DNA of 64,000 nt from Armatimonadota bacterium. GTDB lineage: Bacteria > Armatimonadota > Fimbriimonadia > Fimbriimonadales > Fimbriimonadaceae. The position numbers and the translations under genes were made by a program. The notes under the pieces are model-generated. The model was not told the origin of the DNA. It saw nothing but the letters and a program-made list of their open reading frames with translations, and did no database searches. How positions within the stretch are numbered: the first letter of the stretch is position 1; each line of letters begins with the position of its first letter. This document shows positions 17,561-25,931 of the stretch, piece after piece. The DNA lies in the NCBI GenBank assembly GCA_037138755.1, contig JBAXHT010000001.1, positions 1,211,805 to 1,275,804 on the forward strand, read 5' to 3'.

Positions 17561-18880
17561 ATGCTCGCGGCCACACTCGTATTGGTTTGTTGCCTTGGTC
17601 AACCTTTGGAGATCGGTCCGCTTGCTATGGGGATGAGCCCGTTAAAAGTTGAGAGTGCGATTGGCCCGCTTGATTTAGATGTTTCGGGCACGATCCAATA
17701 CCTTCAGGGCTATAGGATCTTCAGACAACCAGACGGGGCAGATACGTTATTCATTTTGGGTTTCTACAACGATAAATTGGTTTTTCTACGAAAGCAAGAT
17801 GAGTTCCCGGAATCGTCGGTGTTTATGAAACCTAGAGGTGGGATCCGAAACTCAGATACCCAACTCAGTTCTCCTATCGACAGTAGTGGGAATCGTTATG
17901 AAGACACAGAGATAGCTGGCTTTGGTCCAGTTTCACTTTTTGCGGAAAGAATGAATGCCAATCCGTTCCAGTTTCGAAGCAGATCCTTCGGCAGTTATAA
18001 GCAATATGTTTCAACCCTGACAGTTCCCGAAGATCTCAAAAGTAACCTGTTGAGAACCACGCCCACGTTAGACATCGCGAGCATCACAAACGGACCTTAT
18101 ACCGTCACAGCCCAACTTCCGGGATCTCTTATCGTCTACGATCAAAGCGCTCGCGCTGAGATCGAAAGGGAACTTGATGAATTAAATCTCAAGCATCAAA
18201 CAAATGCTGCCATGTCCAATAGTACGAACATATGGTCATTAGCTCCACTTGACGCAAGTTCACCCCGGTTGGCACTATATGTTCGACCAGGAACTAACGT
18301 CCAAGAAATCGTTGACGATGTAAAAGCAATGGGGGCCGTCGTTCTTTATTCTGGAAACTCGGCTAGGGGTGGGGTAGTACTAATCGCTGTCCCCGCAAAG
18401 TGGTTGGATGCTTACAGAGGCTCGTTTTCCAAGCTCTCTTCAATCTTGCAGGTGATAAGAGTCAACCCCATAACAGCCAGTACTGACCCGACCACAATTT
18501 ACTTTCCGCCACAATCAAACGGCAAACAAATCGCCGTCCAGTCGAATGTCGATAAGCTTCAGAAGTTCCTAAAGAACTACTACCAAAAACCTGCTTTGAC
18601 GATTACTCTTCTTGGTCGGCAATGTGTGCGCGCCCAAATCTCCAAATTCAGGGGAGTCGTTATAGAGAACCGTAATTACTGGGAAAAACTTGACATTACG
18701 TTCTTTATTGAAACAGGGAGCATAGTTATGCTTCCGCAAGGCGAATATGCAACCGGGGCTGGCACAAAGCCCCCGTCTGATGATGGCTATCATCCAATTA
18801 CGGAGGAATATCCCAGAGCTTTTGCAAATTACCAGAATAAGCTTGTATCTGCGATTCAAAACTACATGAGGCATAACTAA
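17561..18880 (+). CDS. Hypothetical secreted protein
   Basis: 439 residues with a short signal peptide (MLAATLVLVCCLGQP). The first part (LEIGPLAMGMSPLKVESAIGP...ADTLFILGFYNDKLVFL) resembles the 'genomic' periplasmic lipoprotein style in which G-M-S/T-x-x-x-V-x-x-x-x-G introduces a SmpA/BamE-like domain. The middle has a beta-alpha-beta region (RLALYVRPGTNVQEIVDDVKAMGAVVLY). No enzyme motif is seen. The stop overlaps the next start (TAATG), so it is co-translated with the membrane protein at 18880. Confidence 0.65.
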   Translation: MLAATLVLVCCLGQPLEIGPLAMGMSPLKVESAIGPLDLDVSGTIQYLQGYRIFRQPDGADTLFILGFYNDKLVFLRKQDEFPESSVFMKPRGGIRNSDTQLSSPIDSSGNRYEDTEIAGFGPVSLFAERMNANPFQFRSRSFGSYKQYVSTLTVPEDLKSNLLRTTPTLDIASITNGPYTVTAQLPGSLIVYDQSARAEIERELDELNLKHQTNAAMSNSTNIWSLAPLDASSPRLALYVRPGTNVQEIVDDVKAMGAVVLYSGNSARGGVVLIAVPAKWLDAYRGSFSKLSSILQVIRVNPITASTDPTTIYFPPQSNGKQIAVQSNVDKLQKFLKNYYQKPALTITLLGRQCVRAQISKFRGVVIENRNYWEKLDITFFIETGSIVMLPQGEYATGAGTKPPSDDGYHPITEEYPRAFANYQNKLVSAIQNYMRHN

Positions 18881-19341
18881 TGAACGAATATAAACTGCGA
18901 AATGGAACTTGTGGAATCCTCGTCCTAGGTCACGTTGCGACTTGCCTTGCGTTGATTGTAATGTTTGCTCAGAGTGGCTTTACAGAAAGTGAATTCACGA
19001 CGAGCTTAGCACTTATCACTCCAGTGACCGGAACCCATGTTGCGGCCGGGATCCAATTTATTGTAAGGAACCGCCATAGAATTTCAATTCCCAAAAAACG
19101 GATTTCAAAGGCATTTGCGGCTTTGACCCTCTGTTTAGTTTTTGCCGTAACGGCATGTCTCATTTTACTGGTACTTGCAAAAGGCGCGAATATAGTCCCC
19201 ATGAAATTCGAAACTTTTAAAAACATTTTGCTGGCCTTTGAGACAACTTTTGGAGTCTATTTGACAACGGTAATCACAGGGCTCTATGATCTACCCGAAC
19301 CTCAAATCGTAGCCCATGGCAGTGAGAACAACGTACTGTAG
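18880..19341 (+). CDS. Small integral membrane protein
   Basis: 153 residues with about four hydrophobic helices (near residues 10-30, 41-60, 80-103, 120-140) and a basic loop (RNRHRISIPKKRISK). The start overlaps the previous stop by one base. No recognised family. The pair looks like a secreted protein with its membrane partner. Confidence 0.6.
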   Translation: MNEYKLRNGTCGILVLGHVATCLALIVMFAQSGFTESEFTTSLALITPVTGTHVAAGIQFIVRNRHRISIPKKRISKAFAALTLCLVFAVTACLILLVLAKGANIVPMKFETFKNILLAFETTFGVYLTTVITGLYDLPEPQIVAHGSENNVL

Positions 19342-19770
19342 AGACAATGGCTAAATCTGACTAGCTACTCACGGCATAAGCTAAGTTTCTACCACTTTCC
19401 GTCGGTCGTCATGTTCTCTTGCCGAAAGTTACAGACAAGGTCGCTTAAACGCCGCAGACTTGCATTTCCTACATGTCCAGTCTATTCTGTCTGCATCCGG
19501 TTCCGGATCGAGAGTTATTCGTACCTCTTCGAAATCTTATGCTACTCTGACTTACTAGAATCCGAACTCGCGCGGCTTCTGCTCATTATCATTGGTTACG
19601 TTGATCGAAGTGCAATCACTGAAACTTATTCAACTTCGAGAAACATCTCCTGCACTCGAGTTCGCATCTCCATCGTCAAATCTTGTCTGAATCCGGCCTA
19701 TGGATTTGAATACATGTCTTTTCTCTGTGAACCCTTTTCAGCAAACGACTGTTGGAAACCTAACCTGCAC
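19342..19770. other. Intergenic stretch between convergent genes
   Basis: About 430 bp between the membrane protein gene and the 3' end of the lanthipeptide-associated glycosyltransferase. No coding frame or strong hairpin that I can support; plus-strand open frames here continue antisense to the glycosyltransferase. Confidence 0.5.
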
Positions 19771-20523
19771 TCACTGCTTGCCGCCAGTGAAGTTAAGAAC
19801 ACCAAAGCTTTCCATCAAACCTCGCTGACGAGACAAGAAGTGCAAAATGTTTACCCCTTTCTCCTGAGCCTCCGCAATAGAGTGAAAAGCTCTTGGCCTG
19901 GCGTTCCATACATATGGCAATTCAGCAACTTTAACTCGCTGACTTGCCAGTGCTCTCACAAGTGCTAGTTGGTCTTCGGCTCCAAACTTTTGCCACTCAG
20001 AATGCCATGCACGAAACAGGCGTTCTATCTTCTTACTTTTTTTAAAATAGAGAACCCCGCTGTTATAGTAGGGGTGTTCCAGCAAATTCAATTCCTTGGT
20101 GTAACGATACTCTGGCTCTCTACGCACGGGATCATTTGAGCTGTACTCAAGCACATGAGCTACCGTCGGATGGAGATCAATTGCCATTGCGATATCCGTG
20201 TACCACTTGATCGGAAGAGTCGCTACATTTGCAAGCGGTACTGTGTCACTATCTAGGAAGAGCGTCCTCCTAAATCCATATGTGTATAGTGATGTCTTAA
20301 ATGTGCGCGACTCGAAGCTACCAGCTCCACAAGAACTGTTGACGACTTCTATGCTCAAAGACTTCAGTTCCACATTGCAATTGGTAACTAATCTGACAGG
20401 GCCGGTATAGCCTGCTTTTCTAAGGTACGAAATACTATTCAAGCACAGATCAGTGTATTCGGCACCTATGCCAAGATAGAGCACCCCAAACCCAGCTGTA
20501 CTTTGTTTAAGTAGTGTGTTCAT
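19771..20523 (-). CDS. GT8-like glycosyltransferase in the lanthipeptide cluster
   Basis: 250 residues from the ATG at 20523, which overlaps the previous stop (ATGA). GT-A fold features are visible: TLFLDSDTVPL (the metal-binding DxD), YYNSGVLYFKK, AEDQLALVRAL and VNILHFL, an order typical of glycogenin-like GT8 and related nucleotide-sugar transferases. It is the last gene of the minus-strand operon lanA-lanC-lanB-GT2-GT8. Co-translation with the preceding transferase suggests sequential sugar additions, with the lanthipeptide the most obvious acceptor. That acceptor is inferred from context; a surface glycan cannot be excluded. Confidence 0.75.
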   Translation of the reverse strand: MNTLLKQSTAGFGVLYLGIGAEYTDLCLNSISYLRKAGYTGPVRLVTNCNVELKSLSIEVVNSSCGAGSFESRTFKTSLYTYGFRRTLFLDSDTVPLANVATLPIKWYTDIAMAIDLHPTVAHVLEYSSNDPVRREPEYRYTKELNLLEHPYYNSGVLYFKKSKKIERLFRAWHSEWQKFGAEDQLALVRALASQRVKVAELPYVWNARPRAFHSIAEAQEKGVNILHFLSRQRGLMESFGVLNFTGGKQ

Positions 20524-21278
20524 TTTGATCGCGTAAACATAGGCTTCCAACCGAGAGTAGAAACATGGCTTATTGCGGCATTTCTTCGATCCAAATGATC
20601 AATTCGTCGCGAAAGCGCGAAGTCTGCTGGTAACTCTTCTTTATCGACCCGGGTCTCTGGATCGTCCGAAGAGGGCGTGAGAAAACATCCAAGTTGGTTG
20701 TACATCTGCATCGCTGCCGCCAACAGTATATCGTCCTCAGAATCTGCTTGAGAGGGAATCCCCATGCGCCAACGCAACTGCCCCAAGGCAAAGAGCATCT
20801 CAGTTCGTACAAAATATGCGCGAATTACGACGTCAACTTCCTCGAAGTGGCTGGTGCGTGCTACTCTTCGGGGACGATACTCGCCATCGGTGTCCAACCG
20901 GCGACCAAGCTGACCCAGCACTCCGAATTCTTGCCTTGCCGACATCTCAAGGAAGTGCTCTATGCACCGCTTCCCGGGGAGTAGGTCGTCATCCAGGAAA
21001 AACGTGTACTCTCGATCAAAGGCGAATGTAGGGACGTAACGGCTGTATGCTCCCAAGTTTTGATTCCAACGAAAGACCCGCCTGACCGAATCAATCACCG
21101 AATCTCTTATTGCGTATTCCGGTTCGGGGTGGCAGTCGCAAAGAGTGATATCGCAAGCTACTGACTGGTCTTGAAGTGCCGAAATAATTGCCTCTACGTT
21201 TCGGGGCCTCTTCCAGTTGATTATCACGGCCTCAACTCGCGTCGTCGAAGTACTACATGTCTGATTAGAGGGTTTCAT
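20520..21278 (-). CDS. GT2-like glycosyltransferase in the lanthipeptide cluster
   Basis: 252 residues. The N-terminus VEAVIINWKRPRNVEAIISAL is the nucleotide-binding start of a GT-A transferase; YTFFLDDDLLPGK carries the DxD metal site (about residues 92-104). SQADSEDDILLAAAM is consistent with the acceptor-side acidic motif of GT2-type enzymes. It starts 68 bp after lanB on the same strand and overlaps the next gene by 4 bp. Glycosyltransferases are rare in class I lanthipeptide clusters, which makes this one notable. The protein is soluble with no membrane helix. Confidence 0.7.
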   Translation of the reverse strand: MKPSNQTCSTSTTRVEAVIINWKRPRNVEAIISALQDQSVACDITLCDCHPEPEYAIRDSVIDSVRRVFRWNQNLGAYSRYVPTFAFDREYTFFLDDDLLPGKRCIEHFLEMSARQEFGVLGQLGRRLDTDGEYRPRRVARTSHFEEVDVVIRAYFVRTEMLFALGQLRWRMGIPSQADSEDDILLAAAMQMYNQLGCFLTPSSDDPETRVDKEELPADFALSRRIDHLDRRNAAISHVSTLGWKPMFTRSK

Positions 21279-21346
21279 TGGTTCTGTTCACAAAGATGTC
21301 TCTCAGTCGGTCCTAGCATGTGCAGCTTTTCGCACGATGCGGAAGT

Positions 21347-24300
21347 TTAAGAAAATTGCATTAATTTTAGCAGAGCAAGAGTTCTCCTGCATAGCCGTAG
21401 GTAACTCTCCTCTGTTGACCGAGTGGGTCCAAGAATCCGATTGAAGTGCATATGCAACAAAGATTGAATAATGGCCGAATGATCTCTTGTCAATGAGGGA
21501 CTTGGATCTAGCTGGCAGGCCTGTATAAGTTGATCTCTTCTTTCAATGGCTGCCAAGATCTGTTTGGTCTCATCGGTGAGATCCCGTTTCAGAATTAGCT
21601 TCGTGATCCTTGCGTTAACTCTCCTAAACATCTTCCCATCTTGAACACCTGGCGTGGGTAGAGCGCTGATAGCTGAGCTTATCGAGGAACCACATAGAGC
21701 GCACAAAAATAGAGCCGCACTCAGACATCTGACTGCAAGGGCGTCAGCGTAGCTGGCCTGTTTTGTGTATGAGTTAATGCTGATAGCACATAAACTGTCC
21801 AAGTGAAAAATCTCAAAGATCTTCTCACTGATGGCCTGGCCACCATATCTAAATGTTTCTTCATGGAAAGTCGTCAAATCAAAAAATGTTGCGCTCTCCT
21901 GCAAACACATTTCATGAGCCCAATTGATTCCGATCTCTTTGGCCGACTGTTCATCACTCTTCAGCATCGATCTAAAGCGTAGCCTGATATGAGGTTTGGG
22001 ATCAAAGTAGCGAACATAGAACCATTGACAGCCAGTTGGAAACCGCTTGGCAAGTTCAACAAGTTCCTCAATTAGGTTATCGATTGCGTACGCTGCACAA
22101 TACAAATGAATCGATGTCCAATCGGTACTTGGAAGATGCGAATTCCCCAGATCAGCTTCTGAAGGTAACTCCTTGTTGATCGGTACGTAAACAGGGGGTG
22201 AGTAATCCGAACGAAGTACAATAGGTACTACTAACTCGGCAGCATAGCTAAGACCATCTCGTCGTAACCAGCAGTTGGCAGAATTCTGGACGACTTCTTC
22301 TATATGGGCAATCTTATTTTTGCGAAGGACTCTTCTTAACTCTCGACACCCTCGAGGGGTCTCTAGATTGACTTGAAGTCGGCGATCTCCATCTATCAGA
22401 GTAACTGTACTCGGGACTGACATATCTTGCCGCCAAAGCTCCACCGAAGATAGACACTCTGTACACGTCTTGTGCCGCAAGATTTCGGGCGTGATTGTCC
22501 AGCGAGCAAGCGACAGAATTGTTCTGCCATACACTATGCGAGGTAGGTAAGGAAACCCACGTGCCGTACCCCAATCAAAGGCTTTTAATTGAGCCCGATC
22601 GTACATCGACAATTCGAGGAGCAACCTAGCGAGGACGTCAAGCCCATCGGGGCTAAGGACGTGGGTTGCATGAACAACAACTTCTTGGAGCTTGGCTTCA
22701 TAGTAGCGCACAAGGCGTAGCCTGTGCCCATCGTGCAGGAAAAAGAGATCTCTAAGCTTAACTACGTTCCGACCTTCACCAAACTGCGGTTCCAGGTATA
22801 GCGATCCTTCGTATTGACAAGGGCGTACTAAAACGTTCGCCATTCTTGGTTCAAGTGGTTCAGAGAACATCTCCAAGTGCAAAGAGTCCTGCGATTCGAA
22901 TCCGACTTTCCTTGAGATTTCTTGGAGCGCTTCAAAGCCTCCATTCAGGGTAAAGGCGAAGCGTCCAATTTGCCTACCCGCCTCAATTGCCCCGGTACCT
23001 GGGCCCACCAAAAGCTGGAAGTCACCATCATCTAGAGCTGCAGTATCTGCAGCCAGAACGGAGACGTTAATCTCGCATGAGTTTGACCAGAATCGCAGGT
23101 GAGAACCAGAGCTCAAAATCTCAATGTCTGCCTCATCGAGTATCACTGGATGGTTTCTGCCTCTGCGCAATGCTAAATCCTGGAGATGGCGCTGTCGATC
23201 GCCAAAGTTGGACTCAGACCTTTGCAACGTCGCTTCCCTTCGATCGAGGATCTCTATGCCAGTGTGCGGATCCACGGCCTGACAGACAGGCACGGGCCGA
23301 TCGCACCCGAAGTGCTCCAGGAAGCGCGATTGGTATGATTGTACTAAAGTAGTGTGATCTGAGCGGCTCATCTTGACAAGAGCTGTTGCAGCACGTGCTG
23401 CTTCTTCAGCAATCGATTCAGGTAACTCGATGACAAGGGGCCAAGCGGCGTCCACTTGAATTGAATCCAAAACAACGCTGGGCGGAAGGCGAAGTGGCCC
23501 ACCTGGGTTCGACAGGCACTCTTTGACTTGGACAAGATCGAGGCCAATCTGATGGATTTTGCCCTTAATCTCATCAGCAAAAATATCACCGAACGTTCTG
23601 ATTGTTTCTTCGAATGTTTTATCTACATCTAGAGTTGGGAAGGCATCAGGAATTAGAAGACCAAAATCTATCAGGCTGTTCAAAGTTGCTTCTACGCGGC
23701 TTTTCTCGATATGTGGGAACCTTTTCGTCGTCTCGTCAATGAGTTTCGGGAGTCCGATCTCGTGACGACACAGATCCAGCACGAAGTCGATTGCTTGTGT
23801 ACGCTTCAGTGATCGTGCCTCCAGTCCAGCACCTGGGGGCACGATAAAGATCCTACGACCACGCGAAACAGCCCAGGAGGATACACGGTATCGACGCCCG
23901 AGTCGAAAACCAGGATCCGTAGAAACTAACGCAAACAGGCGCCTGATTGCCCCGCCATCTACTCGGACTCGTCCAATCGGAGTCGGCTCGTCCCATTGGA
24001 CTTTTGTTGCAGAGTGCCACGAGCCGAGACACACTCCAGACCAGAAACCAAAAGGAGTACATCGACTCGACGCCCTCACCAAGTAATTCGTAAGCGATGA
24101 AACAACTTGTTCCTCCAGCCGTTTTTTGTTCCCACTCAGATAGTCTGTTATTTCCCCCATGAGTGCAGGTGAAGAAAGTCCGAGAGCCATTTGTACGATG
24201 GAAGTTGACAAAAGATCATAAAATTCTTTGCACTGTGCAGGATCTTCGGCGGTCGCAAGTGTTTCGGCAATTTCTATTGGCAATAGCGGCACTCGCGTCA

Positions 24301-24352
24301 GAAAAGGGCCAGAAACAGCAACATATTCAGGTCCGGGAGTGGCGTTATTCAT
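21347..24352 (-). CDS. lanB: Class I lanthipeptide dehydratase LanB, full length
   Basis: 1001 residues, the normal size for LanB with both domains fused. The N-terminal glutamylation domain carries LVRASSRCTPFGFWSGV; R93, R97 and T99 match the tRNA-Glu-dependent active-site residues of NisB in type and spacing. The C-terminal elimination domain (about 745-1001, SpaB_C) has WFYVRYFDPKPHIRLRFRS and LLHMHFNR, the conserved Arg and His of glutamate elimination. It dehydrates Ser/Thr of the precursor using glutamyl-tRNA. The start overlaps lanC by 4 bp. The symbol is a class name; the identity of the product is new to me. Confidence 0.93.
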   Translation of the reverse strand: MNNATPGPEYVAVSGPFLTRVPLLPIEIAETLATAEDPAQCKEFYDLLSTSIVQMALGLSSPALMGEITDYLSGNKKRLEEQVVSSLTNYLVRASSRCTPFGFWSGVCLGSWHSATKVQWDEPTPIGRVRVDGGAIRRLFALVSTDPGFRLGRRYRVSSWAVSRGRRIFIVPPGAGLEARSLKRTQAIDFVLDLCRHEIGLPKLIDETTKRFPHIEKSRVEATLNSLIDFGLLIPDAFPTLDVDKTFEETIRTFGDIFADEIKGKIHQIGLDLVQVKECLSNPGGPLRLPPSVVLDSIQVDAAWPLVIELPESIAEEAARAATALVKMSRSDHTTLVQSYQSRFLEHFGCDRPVPVCQAVDPHTGIEILDRREATLQRSESNFGDRQRHLQDLALRRGRNHPVILDEADIEILSSGSHLRFWSNSCEINVSVLAADTAALDDGDFQLLVGPGTGAIEAGRQIGRFAFTLNGGFEALQEISRKVGFESQDSLHLEMFSEPLEPRMANVLVRPCQYEGSLYLEPQFGEGRNVVKLRDLFFLHDGHRLRLVRYYEAKLQEVVVHATHVLSPDGLDVLARLLLELSMYDRAQLKAFDWGTARGFPYLPRIVYGRTILSLARWTITPEILRHKTCTECLSSVELWRQDMSVPSTVTLIDGDRRLQVNLETPRGCRELRRVLRKNKIAHIEEVVQNSANCWLRRDGLSYAAELVVPIVLRSDYSPPVYVPINKELPSEADLGNSHLPSTDWTSIHLYCAAYAIDNLIEELVELAKRFPTGCQWFYVRYFDPKPHIRLRFRSMLKSDEQSAKEIGINWAHEMCLQESATFFDLTTFHEETFRYGGQAISEKIFEIFHLDSLCAISINSYTKQASYADALAVRCLSAALFLCALCGSSISSAISALPTPGVQDGKMFRRVNARITKLILKRDLTDETKQILAAIERRDQLIQACQLDPSPSLTRDHSAIIQSLLHMHFNRILGPTRSTEESYLRLCRRTLALLKLMQFS

Positions 24353-25605
24353 TGAAGGCAGAATAGGCGCGCGGTCGGCGACCGGAGTACTGAAAGGCTT
24401 GATTCGATGGAAAGAAGTATCCCTGACAGACCGTCCAGGAGTCCGATTCCCGCCGGATCTCCAGATTCATCCCGATAACAGAATGGTTGGCTGGCATCAA
24501 TGAATGTTAAAATGCGCTCAAGTTCGAGGTGTAAGCCGCCTTGAAGACTTTCATCATCCCATCGTTCGGACAGTTGCTTCAGGATCAAGAGAAATCCAGA
24601 GTAACCATGGCAGAACGTTGGAGATGGTGTGCGTCGTTCACACAAACTACGCAGAAGAATCGCTTTTAAAGTTGTGCGGGCGAGATTTTCTAGAGCTCGA
24701 TCGCCAGTTACTATGGAGGCGTTTAGCAGAACCGCTGCGATTCCCGCCGGGCCATAACACCAGGCTGATCTAGTCGGGATTGTAGTTTCTTCCGCTGGTT
24801 CGAGGTGCACCGCACTCGGCCAAGAGGGACCATAAGAATCATAGATCACTTGCCCTGCAAGCCAATTAGCAAGTTTATCGATGGCTCGATCCATGCCAAT
24901 TAGCTCGTACCCCGCAACTCGGGCGATGGACAAAGTTCCGAGCATGCCTGCTACTCCATGAGCGAGTCCGCAGTTCAGAAGCCCGGATGGAAAACTCTCT
25001 CGCAGATACGCATCCGGAGTCTGAAAGGGATAACACTTCCAAGAAGGACTACTACCGTCGCTCTCGGCGAGTTTTACCATAAGCGTAAGCCACCCGACAA
25101 GTTCGTCTTGCTGTTCTCCACGGAGGTTACGACCGATTCGAGAGAGCGCAATGCCAGATAGCCCTGAAATGAGGTCCCACATTTCAGCTCTTAATCCATC
25201 GCTTCCTACCTCAGCAATCGCCTGCATCTGTTTACCTGCAAGTGCCCCAACTCTACGATCGAGTTGTTCAAGGAGAGAAGTATTATTGCAGTAGAAGGGC
25301 GTCTTAGACGCACAGAAAGCAACACCGGCCAGTCCGTCGAAGAGGCCCGATAGTCTCCATTGCCGAAGAGAAGTTGAACTTAAAATGAACCGGAGCAGCT
25401 TAGCGGCAAGTTCCCCAAGACTGGGATCTTCTCGTAGTTCCGCACATTGTCCGATTGTGAAGGCAACTCCGGTGAGCCCCCTTGACATCGAACAGTCTAG
25501 GAACTGCACTTTATCTGCGTCGCCGATGACACAATTGGCATAGTCTGCAATTCTTTCAACCAAAATATTGCGAACGCTCCTGAAAGCACCGTCTGAGAGC
25601 ATCAC
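24349..25605 (-). CDS. lanC: Lanthionine synthetase C-like cyclase LanC
   Basis: 418 residues, the usual LanC size. The zinc ligands are in place: AWCYG (C283) and FCHG (C332, H333), almost at the numbers seen in NisC (C284, C330, H331). NCGLAHGVAG (about 211-220) and repeated GLxG motifs (SRGLTGVAF, FDGLAGVAF, ISGLSGIAL, LDGLSGILL) build the double alpha-barrel. It catalyses Michael-type addition of cysteine thiols to dehydrated Ser/Thr, forming (methyl)lanthionine rings. It lies 18 bp after the precursor gene and overlaps lanB by 4 bp. Confidence 0.93.
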   Translation of the reverse strand: MMLSDGAFRSVRNILVERIADYANCVIGDADKVQFLDCSMSRGLTGVAFTIGQCAELREDPSLGELAAKLLRFILSSTSLRQWRLSGLFDGLAGVAFCASKTPFYCNNTSLLEQLDRRVGALAGKQMQAIAEVGSDGLRAEMWDLISGLSGIALSRIGRNLRGEQQDELVGWLTLMVKLAESDGSSPSWKCYPFQTPDAYLRESFPSGLLNCGLAHGVAGMLGTLSIARVAGYELIGMDRAIDKLANWLAGQVIYDSYGPSWPSAVHLEPAEETTIPTRSAWCYGPAGIAAVLLNASIVTGDRALENLARTTLKAILLRSLCERRTPSPTFCHGYSGFLLILKQLSERWDDESLQGGLHLELERILTFIDASQPFCYRDESGDPAGIGLLDGLSGILLSIESSLSVLRSPTARLFCLQ

Positions 25606-25623
25606 TTTAAAAAATGCCCGCTC

Positions 25624-25821
25624 TCAGCCACACCCACAGGTATCACAACTCCGTGTACAGCCACAGGTATCACAACTCCGTGTACATCCGCAGGTATCAC
25701 AACTGCGTGTACATCCGCAGGTATCCCCGCTAGCATTCAAAGCCGCACCTGGCCTGCCAAGATCCTCTTCTTCCCACCAAATAGATACGTCGAATTCATC
25801 CTTTTCGTTAAGATCGGCCAT
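25624..25821 (-). CDS. lanA: Lanthipeptide precursor LanA with four TCGC repeats
   Basis: 65 residues from the ATG at 25821, chosen because GGAG lies 9 nt upstream; a GTG 15 nt earlier overlaps that site. The acidic leader contains DEFDVSIWWEEEDLG, where FDVS resembles the FNLD-type box recognised by LanB and LanC. The core begins near GD-TCGC and consists of a nine-residue unit CDTCGCTRS repeated, ending TCGCG: 11 Cys, 7 Thr and 3 Ser, nearly one thiol per dehydratable residue. No GG protease site is present; the likely cleavage lies around ALNASG. It is the first gene of the lan operon. Confidence 0.9.
   Translation of the reverse strand: MADLNEKDEFDVSIWWEEEDLGRPGAALNASGDTCGCTRSCDTCGCTRSCDTCGCTRSCDTCGCG
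25634..25725. repeat. 27-bp tandem repeat in the lanA core
   Basis: Units at 25634-25660, 25661-25687 and 25688-25714 plus a partial unit to 25725. Neighbouring units differ at one or two positions only. All differences are synonymous in the lanA frame (Arg CGC/CGG, Cys TGC/TGT, Gly GGA/GGC). Confidence 0.95.
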
Positions 25822-25868
25822 TGAAAATATCTCCACTCTGTTGTCTTTGTTCTAACCATCCCACTTGT

Positions 25869-25903
25869 AAGGCATTGCCTTGCGGGATCAAGGATAATAT
25901 ACT
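25869..25903 (+). promoter_or_regulatory. Promoter with overlapping palindrome between lanA and LLM genes
   Basis: TTGCCT (25875-25880) and TATACT (25898-25903) are separated by 17 bp, a good sigma-70-type promoter for the plus-strand gene at 25932. A palindrome AAGGCA-T-TGCCTT (25869-25881) covers its -35, as an operator would. The lanA promoter must lie in the same 110 bp on the other strand, so one regulator could control both. Confidence 0.6.
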
Positions 25904-25931
25904 ATGAGAAGTGTGAACGAAGGGGGTATCC

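Noticed and set aside
19411-19968. 185-codon plus-strand frame
   Set aside because: Its second half is antisense to the GT8-like gene, and its residues show no protein-like pattern; the GT8 motifs on the other strand are clear.
25624-25725. CRISPR-like array
   Set aside because: The 27-bp repeats are directly adjacent without spacers and encode the lanA core.
25568-25855. Plus-strand repeat protein (HPQVSQLRV units)
   Set aside because: This is the antisense reading of the lanA core; the minus-strand frame has a ribosome-binding site, a leader and lanB/lanC next to it.
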